The notes under the pieces: generated by a model
Told to the model about the DNA's origin: nothing
Seen by the model: only the letters and a program-made list of their open reading frames with translations
Database searches by the model: none
Program-made: the position numbers and the translations under genes
In this document: one piece after another, positions 6,700 through 13,771 of the stretch
How the letters are laid out: each line of letters opens with the position of its first letter
Position numbering within the stretch: position 1 is the stretch's first letter
Source: GCA-020352575 sp964600365
GTDB lineage: Bacteria; Actinomycetota; Acidimicrobiia; Spongiisociales; JAENVV01
Assembly (NCBI GenBank): GCA_964600365.1
Contig: CAZRJG010000037.1
Coordinates: forward strand, 1 to 20,484
Direction of reading: 5' to 3'
Length of the DNA: 20,484 nucleotides

Positions 6700-8088
6700 C
6701 TACGGAGTCAGATCCAGGATGGCCTTGCCGTCCAGGGCCTCCACCAAGACCAAGGTCTCAGCGTCGGTCCACTCGTACATGCCGAAGAGACCCGACACCA
6801 CGGCGGTGTCCGTGTAGTCGAAGTCGCCGGTGACCCCGGTGTAGTCGATGTCCTCGCCGGCTCGGATCAGCTCGACGCACTCGAGGTACGTGTAGCACTT
6901 CGTCCCGGGCGCCATGGCCACCTCACGCATCGCGGGCACCCAATCCGACTGCTTGGTCGATCCACCCAACTCGATGGCCAGCGCCGTCACGTTCATGAGG
7001 TCGTAGTACTGCATCGTGTAGGAGTTCTCGGGCTCCGAGAAGTGTCCGTACTCGGAGTTCGTCCACGCCTCCGAGTAGAAGTCCCACTGGGGACCCGTGG
7101 CGTTGGTGAACCCTGCGATCCAGACTTCCTGGTGCTGGTCGATGGCGTTGCCCGTCGCCGCGTTCGGGAACGCATCGGCGAGCCATTCGGTGGTGCCGAC
7201 GATGAAGAGCGACAAGCCTGCCTCGGCGGTCTGCTTGACGATCGTCCCACCGTCCTCGGCCTGGCTGAACAGGAGGAGGGCATCCGGGTCCGAGTCCGCG
7301 ATCCTCGCCACCTCGGAGCGGTACGACGGCTGCTCGGACGCAACGGAGATGACATCCACCACGTTCAACCCTGCCTTCTCGGCAGCGAACTCGGCCGCCT
7401 CCAACTGCAACTGACTTCCCTCGATCTCGGTTGCCACCAACACGACTCGCTCGGACCCGCGCTCGACGGCTGCGAGGACCGCCGCCACGGCTTGGGCCGC
7501 GTCCTGCGGGGACCCACGGAAGAGCGGCTCCTCGACGGTGCCTCCGATCCAGGACTCGACAGCGCCACCGTGCACGGACGGCTGGAGCGGTGAGTCGTTC
7601 TCAGCGTTCCACGCGAGCATCCAGTCGCGGTAGGCCAGGTACTCGTGGGCCGGGCCCAGGAGCACCTCGACGCCCTCGCCCTCGACGAGCTTCCGAGCAG
7701 CCTGCGGCTCACCGATCTGGCCGATGTCCTGGCTCAACTGCTCCAGTGGCCGCCCGAGTGGGGGAGACTCGTTGATGAGGCCGATCACGAAGTTCAGGGC
7801 TCCGTCGAACCACGGCCCCACCTCGGCGAATGCACCAGAGTGGAAGGTCATGTGGCCCACCACGATGGGCTCACCGGCCATGTCGTCGGCCGGTGCGTCG
7901 GTCGCCGCAGGGGCATCATCGGCCGGTGCGTCGGTCGCCGCAGGGGCTTCATCGGCCGGTGCGTCGGTCGCCGCAGGGGCATCGTCCGCCGGTGCGTCGG
8001 CATCGCCGGTGGCACAGGCCGCCGCGATCAGCGCGAACGCCAGCAGCAGCGCCACCAGTGCGATGGGCGAAATCTTCCTATTTCTCAT
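6700..8088 (-). CDS. ABC transporter substrate-binding lipoprotein (SBP2)
   Basis: A 462-residue exported solute-binding protein, last gene of the second liv operon. The N-terminus has a basic start, a hydrophobic core and the lipobox IAAAC with lipidated Cys25. An Ala-Pro-Asp-rich spacer of about 45 residues follows, then a two-lobed Leu/Ile/Val-binding type domain starting at EPIVVGHMTFHSGAFAEVG. Typical family stretches include ERVVLVATEIEGSQLQLEAAEFAAEKAG and YTMQYYDLMNVTALAIELGG. ATG 8088 is preceded by AGGAG at 8094-8098. It captures the solute outside the membrane and delivers it to LivHM; the ligand cannot be read from the sequence. A 41-base gap separates it from livF2, and a strong terminator follows. 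Confidence 0.93.
   Translation of the reverse strand: MRNRKISPIALVALLLAFALIAAACATGDADAPADDAPAATDAPADEAPAATDAPADDAPAATDAPADDMAGEPIVVGHMTFHSGAFAEVGPWFDGALNFVIGLINESPPLGRPLEQLSQDIGQIGEPQAARKLVEGEGVEVLLGPAHEYLAYRDWMLAWNAENDSPLQPSVHGGAVESWIGGTVEEPLFRGSPQDAAQAVAAVLAAVERGSERVVLVATEIEGSQLQLEAAEFAAEKAGLNVVDVISVASEQPSYRSEVARIADSDPDALLLFSQAEDGGTIVKQTAEAGLSLFIVGTTEWLADAFPNAATGNAIDQHQEVWIAGFTNATGPQWDFYSEAWTNSEYGHFSEPENSYTMQYYDLMNVTALAIELGGSTKQSDWVPAMREVAMAPGTKCYTYLECVELIRAGEDIDYTGVTGDFDYTDTAVVSGLFGMYEWTDAETLVLVEALDGKAILDLTP
7883..8000 (-). repeat. 33-bp tandem repeat coding the SBP2 spacer
   Basis: Three nearly identical 33-bp units (7883-7915, 7916-7948, 7949-7981) and a diverging partial fourth (7982-8000) encode an 11-residue unit of the type APADDAPAATD. 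The repeat lengthens the flexible linker between lipid anchor and binding domain. It lies inside the gene and keeps frame. Confidence 0.88.
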
Positions 8089-8129
8089 CTCGTCTCCTCG
8101 TCGTCTCTCGTTTACTTGCGGTGGGATCT

Positions 8130-8834
8130 CTAGAGCTTGTAGCCGTCTTTCAACGCGTCCATGTCGACGTCTTCGGCGGCTTCGACGAGGAAGATCTCAC
8201 CGAGGCTCAGCACCATCACCCGGTCTGCGATGGCGAGGGCCTTGGCGGCGTTCTGCTCAGCGAGCATGATGCTGACGCCCCGAGTGTCGTGGATCTCCTT
8301 GATCCTCATGAACAGGTTGTCGACGTACTTGGGTGCCAGGCCTGCGGTCGGCTCGTCCAACAGGAGGAGGTCCGGGTCCTGCATGAGGGCACGCCCGATC
8401 GCGACCATCTGCGACTCCCCGCCGCTCAGGGTGCCGGCCTTCTGGTTGATCCTCGCAGCGACGTCGGGGAACAACTCGATGATCTCCTCGATCCGCTCCT
8501 TGCGAGAGCGAGAGCCCACCAGGCCACCGAGCGACAGGTTCTCGGCCACCGTCAGGTTGGGAAAGACGTTCTGCTCCTGCGGCACGAAGGCGAGGCCCAT
8601 CTCGGCGAGGTCGTACGGGGTCGTCTCCGAGACATCCGAGTCCTTGAACGAGAGTGTCCCCTCGGTGATCGGAAGGATCCTCGCCAACGTCTTCATGAGC
8701 GTGCTCTTGCCGGCACCGTTCGCACCGAGCACCGTGAAGATCTCGTGGCCGACCTCGAAGTCGAGGCCCTTCAGCACCGTGATCTCGCCGTACCCGCTCG
8801 TAGCGGACGTCGCGGTGAGGATCGTCTCAGACAT
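8130..8834 (-). CDS. livF: ABC transporter ATP-binding protein, LivF type (operon 2)
   Basis: A 234-residue ATPase, paralogous to the one at 309-1001. Walker A is GANGAGKST (37-45), the Q-loop is in FVPQEQ, the signature LSGGE is at 136-140, and Walker B LLLLDEP lies around 156-162 with AEQN as switch. The shared block ending AEQNAAKAL and the EIH-x-TR segment are almost identical in both copies, pointing to an ancestral operon duplication. The start ATG 8834 overlaps the livG2 stop by 8 bases (8827-8834), the same overlap length as in operon 1. Confidence 0.95.
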   Translation of the reverse strand: MSETILTATSATSGYGEITVLKGLDFEVGHEIFTVLGANGAGKSTLMKTLARILPITEGTLSFKDSDVSETTPYDLAEMGLAFVPQEQNVFPNLTVAENLSLGGLVGSRSRKERIEEIIELFPDVAARINQKAGTLSGGESQMVAIGRALMQDPDLLLLDEPTAGLAPKYVDNLFMRIKEIHDTRGVSIMLAEQNAAKALAIADRVMVLSLGEIFLVEAAEDVDMDALKDGYKL

Positions 8835-9603
8835 GGCTCGTTCCCAGGTACTTCTCGGCGAGCATGCTGTCGGCTCTGATCTCCTCCGGGGGGCCTTGCA
8901 CCAGAATCCGTCCCTCCGCCATGAAGTGGACGACCTCGCACACCTCCCAGATCAGGTCGAGGTCGTGTTCGACGATGAGGATGGCCATGTCCTCCTCCGC
9001 TGTCTTGCGCTCCATGAGGTCCATGACCTTGCGGGTCACGTCCTCGGGCAACCCGGCCGTCGGCTCGTCCATGAGCAAGAACTTCGGCTTGAGTGCAAGG
9101 CAGCGGATGATGTCGAGCAACTTCTTCTCCCCGGCGGAGAGCGCCCTTCCATCCGGGTTCTCGAAGTGGAAGTAGTCCAGGTACTCGTCGATCTCCGCCG
9201 CCGCCTCACGGCGGAGCTTGCCCTCGCCGAGGAAGTTGTAGAAGGTCTCGTGGTGCGGGGAGGCGAGCGACAGGAGCAGAGAGTCCCGAACGCTGAGGCT
9301 CTCGAAGTCCTGGATCACCTGATTCGTCTTGACGATCCCCAGGCGGACGATGTCTTCGACCTGGCTGTCGGAGATCTCGACCTCCGTCCCGTTCGAGTAG
9401 TAGAGCACCCGCCCGGTGTCCGCCCTCACCCCATGGGTGATGAGCTTCATGAGGGTGGTCTTGCCGGCGCCGTTCGGACCGATGAGGCCCTCGATCCCGT
9501 ATGAGCCCAGGACGAGATCCTCAATGTCGACCACGGTCCTCCCACCGTAGGACTTGGTGACGTTCGTGAGGTGGAGGGTCTTCTTGGCATCGACCATGGT
9601 CAT
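8827..9603 (-). CDS. livG: ABC transporter ATP-binding protein, LivG type (operon 2)
   Basis: A 258-residue ATPase with Walker A GPNGAGKTT (42-50), a Q-loop in KTNQVIQ, signature ALSAGEKKLLDI (154-165), Walker B FLLMDEP (175-181) and the switch VEHD (His213). As in operon 1, SAGEKKLLDI(I/L)RCL replaces the usual LivG signature. The first ATG at 9603 overlaps the livM stop as ATGA, the usual coupling arrangement; a second ATG two codons later (9597) is possible. The C-terminus EKYLG-x-x-HV is identical in pattern to the first copy. Confidence 0.94.
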   Translation of the reverse strand: MTMVDAKKTLHLTNVTKSYGGRTVVDIEDLVLGSYGIEGLIGPNGAGKTTLMKLITHGVRADTGRVLYYSNGTEVEISDSQVEDIVRLGIVKTNQVIQDFESLSVRDSLLLSLASPHHETFYNFLGEGKLRREAAAEIDEYLDYFHFENPDGRALSAGEKKLLDIIRCLALKPKFLLMDEPTAGLPEDVTRKVMDLMERKTAEEDMAILIVEHDLDLIWEVCEVVHFMAEGRILVQGPPEEIRADSMLAEKYLGTSHV

Positions 9604-10478
9604 CCGACCTTCCGCTCGCCGAGGACGCCCTGGGGCCTGAACATGATCACCAGGATCAGGGTGAGCCCGTAGAGCATCAACTTGAGATCGGGGATGTAGT
9701 TGGAGAGCTCACGGGGAATGGGCACATAACTCTCCACGAGGATGTCGAAGACCCCACTGGTGAGCAGGACGCCGACCAGCGCCCCCATCACCCTGGTCTT
9801 GCCTCCGAGGATCAGTGCGATCCAGACCACGAAGGTGAGCCCTGGGCCGACCATGCGAGGCACGAGGAACTGGTTGATGGTCCCGTACATCACCCCCACC
9901 AAGCCCATCACCGAGGAACTGATCGCGAAGAAGATCATCTTCTCCCTATGCGTCCGCTTGCCGAGGCTCCTCGCAAGGGGCTCGTTGTCGCGGATGCTCA
10001 GCATCAGTCGGCCATAGGGCGTTGCCTGGAGCTTGTACGCGTAGAACATCACGGACGCCGCGAGGAGGACGGTGAGGCCGAGGAACACCGCCGGGGTGCT
10101 CTTCCCGGCGTCGAACGGGTATCGAATCGTGCCGAGGCCCACCACTCCGTTGGTGAGCCACTTCTCCGTCGTTATCAGGTGCGCCACGATCGTTGCGAAG
10201 GCCAGCGTGCTGACGAGTATCGACTCGGGATCCAGCTTCAGGATGACCCTTCCCAGGACGACACCCGAGACTCCGGCGGCAAGCGTGCCGGCCGCCGCCG
10301 CGGCGAGGTATGACCACTCGTACTGGATCTGGAGCGCCCCGAACACGTACATGCCGATGCCGACGAACCCGACAATCCCGAAATTGACGATGCCTGCACG
10401 ACCGAACTGGAGGTGGAGCAGGGCGGCCAAGGCCACGAACACCGCGATTGCTGACAGTCCGAAGATCAGGTAGGTCAT
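9600..10478 (-). CDS. livM: Branched-chain amino acid/amide-type ABC permease, LivM type (operon 2)
   Basis: A 292-residue polytopic membrane protein. Family features are LLHLQFGRAGIVNFGIVGF near the N-terminus, the ATPase-docking loop TPYGRLMLSIRDNEPLARSLGK and the C-terminal MFRPQGVLGE. It is about 24 residues shorter than the operon 1 copy, mostly at the two ends. ATG 10478 is three bases after the livH2 stop, with AGGAGGG at 10485-10491. Its stop overlaps the livG2 start. Confidence 0.94.
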   Translation of the reverse strand: MTYLIFGLSAIAVFVALAALLHLQFGRAGIVNFGIVGFVGIGMYVFGALQIQYEWSYLAAAAAGTLAAGVSGVVLGRVILKLDPESILVSTLAFATIVAHLITTEKWLTNGVVGLGTIRYPFDAGKSTPAVFLGLTVLLAASVMFYAYKLQATPYGRLMLSIRDNEPLARSLGKRTHREKMIFFAISSSVMGLVGVMYGTINQFLVPRMVGPGLTFVVWIALILGGKTRVMGALVGVLLTSGVFDILVESYVPIPRELSNYIPDLKLMLYGLTLILVIMFRPQGVLGERKVG

Positions 10479-10481
10479 CCG

Positions 10482-11360
10482 CTATCCCTCCTGCACCCGT
10501 CTCCGGAGGCCCGATCTCGTTCCCTTCCACCACAAGGCCCCGATGAAGAGGGCAAGGACGACAACCTGCGCGTACAGCGGCTTCGACAGGAACGTGATGG
10601 CCGAGATGACGATCCCCATCGAAATGCCTGCCACCACCGAGCCTCGCACATTCCCGACGCCCCCGATGATCGCGATCATCATGACCACGAGGATGATCTT
10701 CCACCCGAGGTCGTACTCGACGAAGGCGAACACCCCGTAGAAGACGCCAGCCAGACCCCCAGCCGCGCCGCCCGAGAACCAGATGAGCGCGGAGACCTTG
10801 GTCGGGTTGATTCCGCTCAGGAGGGCGAGCTCCTCGTTGTCCGCGAGACCTCTCATCCGCTCCCCGTAGCTCGTCTTGTAGATGAACAGGTAGAGCCCGG
10901 TCGCCGTCAGGCCGACCAGCGATAACGCCACGATCTGATGCGACGTGACGAGCATCCCGAGGATCCTCACGAAAGACGGTGGGGTGACGTCGAAGTTCAT
11001 GAGGGAGGGGCCGACCACCAGCCTCCAGCCATGCCTGATGAGGAAGGACAGGCCCACCGACATCACGATCAACTCGGTCTGGCCGGCTCCCCTCCTCAGG
11101 GCTGGCCGATAGACGACCAGGTACGTGAGGACGCTGACGACCCCCGCGAGGAGGGCGGCCGGGACAATGGTCAGGTAGAAGTTGAGCCCCAGCAGGTTGT
11201 TGAGCATGACCGCGAAGTAGGCACCCAGCGTGACATTCTCCGCGTAGGCGACATTGATGAACCCGTTGAGGTAGTAGATCATGGTGAATCCCATCGCCGC
11301 AAGGATCAGGGGGCCCGCATCGAACAGACCGATGACCGCGGCGTCCACCAACAACGACAT
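10482..11360 (-). CDS. livH: Branched-chain amino acid/amide-type ABC permease, LivH type (operon 2)
   Basis: A 292-residue inner-membrane permease and first gene of operon 2. It carries the LivH hallmark GFINVAYAENVTLGAYFA, the docking loop YGERMRGLADNEELALLSGI and the glycine-rich IGGVGNVRGSVVAGISMG. The start ATG 11360 follows a G-rich GGTGGGG stretch. The sequence parallels the operon 1 copy along its whole length but is clearly diverged, so the duplication is old or the two copies have been selected for different solutes. Confidence 0.94.
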   Translation of the reverse strand: MSLLVDAAVIGLFDAGPLILAAMGFTMIYYLNGFINVAYAENVTLGAYFAVMLNNLLGLNFYLTIVPAALLAGVVSVLTYLVVYRPALRRGAGQTELIVMSVGLSFLIRHGWRLVVGPSLMNFDVTPPSFVRILGMLVTSHQIVALSLVGLTATGLYLFIYKTSYGERMRGLADNEELALLSGINPTKVSALIWFSGGAAGGLAGVFYGVFAFVEYDLGWKIILVVMMIAIIGGVGNVRGSVVAGISMGIVISAITFLSKPLYAQVVVLALFIGALWWKGTRSGLRRRVQEG

Positions 11361-11986
11361 CAGGACCCCACCGAGATCTCTGCTCGCAGGGCATCCCCGG
11401 GCACCTGCCGGGGTCGCTTTACAACGTGGGGGACCTCATACGCCACCCAGAGGTTTCTCATCAGTCGTTGCCTCCGGATTCAATCAACGGTTCGGGGAAC
11501 CTAACCGCACCGCGCACGCGTGGCAAGCCTTTTCCTAAGGATTCCGCAAGACCCTCCATGCTCCCACGATTGCCACGGCGAGGGCCTCGCCAGCCCTCGG
11601 TCGCGCACGTTCGCCACCTCGCTCCCCTTGCTCTTCTCACCTGTTCGGGTGGCGACACCCGCTCATCATGGGGCCTCCGCGGGGTCCGGAGCGGGGGGCT
11701 CGGGGAGAGAGAACGATCTCGCCCTCGACGTCACGTCGACATCGATACGCCCCGGAGAATGCAGCGCGACGGGTCGCTCCGCACGCGTGAGGGGTCGGGT
11801 GCCCCCACCGCCATCGAACCTGCGGGGCAGGCGATGGGTGCCGGGCCCCGGGTTCGGTGGAGCGGCGACCCGCGCCGACTTCGATCCGAGCCCGCCGTTC
11901 CCGGGAGAGCCGGCCCGACCCGTTCCGTGCCTCGTCGACGTGTCGCTCCACCCGCCCCGCTCCTCAGTTCGGTTCGGGCGCCTACA
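11361..11986. other. Gene-poor gap between livH2 and the amidase gene
   Basis: About 626 bases without a convincing gene. Open frames exist on both strands but have the low-complexity Arg/Pro/Gly make-up of noncoding GC-rich DNA and lack ribosome sites. The part near livH2 holds a candidate promoter (11498-11526), a short inverted repeat GGTTC/GAACC (11489-11501) and a CCCCGG/CCGGGG hairpin (11395-11413). An isolated ATCGATA occurs at 11741-11747. No clear terminator for the amidase gene was seen. Confidence 0.55.
11498..11526 (-). promoter_or_regulatory. Candidate promoter of livHMGF operon 2
   Basis: The minus strand has TTGCCA (11521-11526), five of six matches to the -35 consensus, 17 bases ahead of TAGGTT (11498-11503), three of six matches to the -10. 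The leader would be about 130 bases. A GGTTC/GAACC inverted repeat overlaps the -10 and start point. The evidence is spacing and position only. Confidence 0.35.
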
Positions 11987-13480
11987 TCACAACGCCCGGG
12001 AAGCACACGTCTCGTAGGCAGCGTCCCACGGACGGAGGCGCTCGAAGACCGAGGCAGCGGTGAAGACATCCATGTCGGCGTTCCGCCTCCCGATCATCTG
12101 CATCCCGATCGGGAGCCCATCAGGGGAGAGGCCTGCGGGGATCGAGGCGGCCGGATTCCCGGTGAAGTTGGTGAAGTACGTCATGCACCATCCGATCAGG
12201 GGATCCACCTCCACGCCGTTGATCTGCGTTGGACCACGGGTCTCGCCCCGGCTTCCATCCGTGAGGTTGTCGACAGGGAGCGCGGCGTTCGTCGGGCTCA
12301 ACAGGAGCTGGTGGTCGGCCAGCACACCCTGGATCGCATCGAAGACCAGGGTCCGGTTGGCGTTCTCTGCCATGTACTCCATGGTGGGCATCTTGTCCAC
12401 GAGTTCCAACCAGGCGAGGTAGTCGTGCGGGAAGTCGTCACGGTGGTCTCCCATCAGGTCGAGGCCGTTCGCCTTGAACAGGGAGAAGGTCTCTAGGTTG
12501 AGCGGAGAGATGAGCTTGCACCACAGATCGCTCAGGTCGTGCTGGTCGACCTCGAGTCCGAGCTTGACCTCCACGACCTCGGCTCCTGCCTCCTGGAACG
12601 CATGGGCCGCCTGCTCGACGGCTGCCGCGACCACGGGGTCCACCGGGTACACATCGAGGTCAGGGCTGTACGCGATCTTCCATCCCTCGACGGAACCGCC
12701 GAGCCCCCGGGTGAAGTCAGGGGCATCGGTGAGCGCAAAGGGGTCGCCGGGGTGGTACCCGGAGATCGCCGTCATGGCGATTGCGGCGTCTTCGACGGTC
12801 CGAGTCAGGGTCCCCTCGTAGACGAATGGGGAGGCTCCGGAGAACGCATTCGGGCGATTCACGAACGGGACCCGTCCGGCCGACGGCTGGAACCCGAAGA
12901 CGTTGCACCATGCCGCCGGAATCCGGATCGATCCACCGCCATCCGTTCCCTCTGCGATCGGGACCAGCCCGTCGGCGACGGCAGCAGCCGATCCTCCCGA
13001 AGACCCACCGGGGTTCTTCGCCGTGTCGAAGGGGTTGTTCGTGGCGCCGAACAAGGGGTTGTCGGTGATCCCGCGAAACCCCATGACCGGGCTGTTCGTC
13101 TTCCCGACGATGATGGCTCCTGCCGCCTCCATGCGCTCTGCCCATATGCAGTAGAAGTCGGGGATGAACTCGGCCAGGGCCCGCACGCCACCGAGCGTGG
13201 AGGGCCATCCGGGCTTGAAGTCGAAGAGGTCCTTCATGAGGGTCGGAACCCCGTGCAACGGCCCGAGCTCGTCCCCGGCCACCACGGCCTTCTCGGCCGC
13301 GACCGCGGCAGCCCGCGCATCCTCGAACCCCTCGAAGATGATCGCGTTGAGGCTGGGGTTCCTCGCATCGATCAGGTCGATGGTCGCCTCGATCACCTCG
13401 ACAGGTGAGAGTTCCTTGGACCGGACCCGCGATGCGATCTCTCCCGCCGACGCGTAGGCGATCCCGTTGTCTCCGATCAT
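11987..13480 (-). CDS. Amidase-signature family hydrolase
   Basis: A 497-residue cytoplasmic hydrolase of carboxamide bonds. The Ser-cisSer-Lys triad is complete: Lys83 in LMKDLFD, cis-Ser160 in NPGGSSGGS and nucleophile Ser184 in GTDGGGSIRIP, with spacings of 77 and 24 residues close to those of fatty acid amide hydrolase. The length is normal for stand-alone amidases, and no GatB or GatC gene is nearby, so a tRNA amidotransferase role is unlikely. The frame stays open to 14194, but the start is ATG 13480, preceded by AAGGAG about seven bases upstream. Its place beside two amide/amino-acid type transporters suggests it may act on an imported amide; the substrate is not readable. No signal peptide is present. 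Confidence 0.92.
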   Translation of the reverse strand: MIGDNGIAYASAGEIASRVRSKELSPVEVIEATIDLIDARNPSLNAIIFEGFEDARAAAVAAEKAVVAGDELGPLHGVPTLMKDLFDFKPGWPSTLGGVRALAEFIPDFYCIWAERMEAAGAIIVGKTNSPVMGFRGITDNPLFGATNNPFDTAKNPGGSSGGSAAAVADGLVPIAEGTDGGGSIRIPAAWCNVFGFQPSAGRVPFVNRPNAFSGASPFVYEGTLTRTVEDAAIAMTAISGYHPGDPFALTDAPDFTRGLGGSVEGWKIAYSPDLDVYPVDPVVAAAVEQAAHAFQEAGAEVVEVKLGLEVDQHDLSDLWCKLISPLNLETFSLFKANGLDLMGDHRDDFPHDYLAWLELVDKMPTMEYMAENANRTLVFDAIQGVLADHQLLLSPTNAALPVDNLTDGSRGETRGPTQINGVEVDPLIGWCMTYFTNFTGNPAASIPAGLSPDGLPIGMQMIGRRNADMDVFTAASVFERLRPWDAAYETCASRAL

Positions 13481-13527
13481 TCCATGCTCCTTCCGCTGGT
13501 GCCAGCAACTGCCCGACATCCCCTTCG

Positions 13528-13561
13528 GCCCGAGCGAGCCTATCGGCCGGATCGCTCGGGC
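13528..13561 (-). promoter_or_regulatory. Hairpin in the amidase leader
   Basis: GCCCGAGCGA (13528-13537) and its exact complement TCGCTCGGGC (13552-13561) form a 10-bp stem with a 14-base loop, 48-81 bases before the amidase start. In the transcript it could be a leader structure; it could also be an attenuator or chance symmetry. No known riboswitch was recognised. Confidence 0.35.
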
Positions 13562-13670
13562 GACGGCCACGGATCCATTTCTTGCCCCGGGGACGACGCG
13601 AACCTCCTCCGCGTGCCACGGGCCCCCGGGCATGGGGCCATGGTCGACGGGTGACCACCGGAGTCGTCGA

Positions 13671-13690
13671 CCCCGTCCATATGGACGGGG
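13671..13690. promoter_or_regulatory. Perfect 20-bp palindrome between amidase and cupredoxin genes
   Basis: CCCCGTCCATATGGACGGGG is fully self-complementary. It lies 81 bases before the plus-strand cupredoxin gene and 190 bases before the minus-strand amidase gene, as expected of an operator between divergent genes. The G/C-tract arms recall copper-sensor operators, but the regulator is not in the window. As RNA it could fold into an 8-bp stem with an AUAU loop. Confidence 0.5.
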
Positions 13691-13771
13691 GGGCCATCGA
13701 ACGCCGGGATAGCCCGATGCCCTCGACCGGCTGACAATGCACGGAGTCGCGTACTCAAGACAGGAGTTCAC

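Noticed and set aside
5254..7593. 779-codon plus-strand open frame
   Set aside because: It runs antisense to lacI, the promoter region and SBP2, and its product is Arg/Ser/Pro-rich low complexity without any family motif. Open antisense frames are usual at this GC content.
7883..8000. Repeat array that might resemble CRISPR
   Set aside because: The units are directly adjacent without spacers, keep the reading frame and encode a lipoprotein linker.
11520..12017. 165-codon plus-strand frame in the large gap
   Set aside because: No ribosome site, no recognisable domain, and it ends antisense inside the amidase gene.
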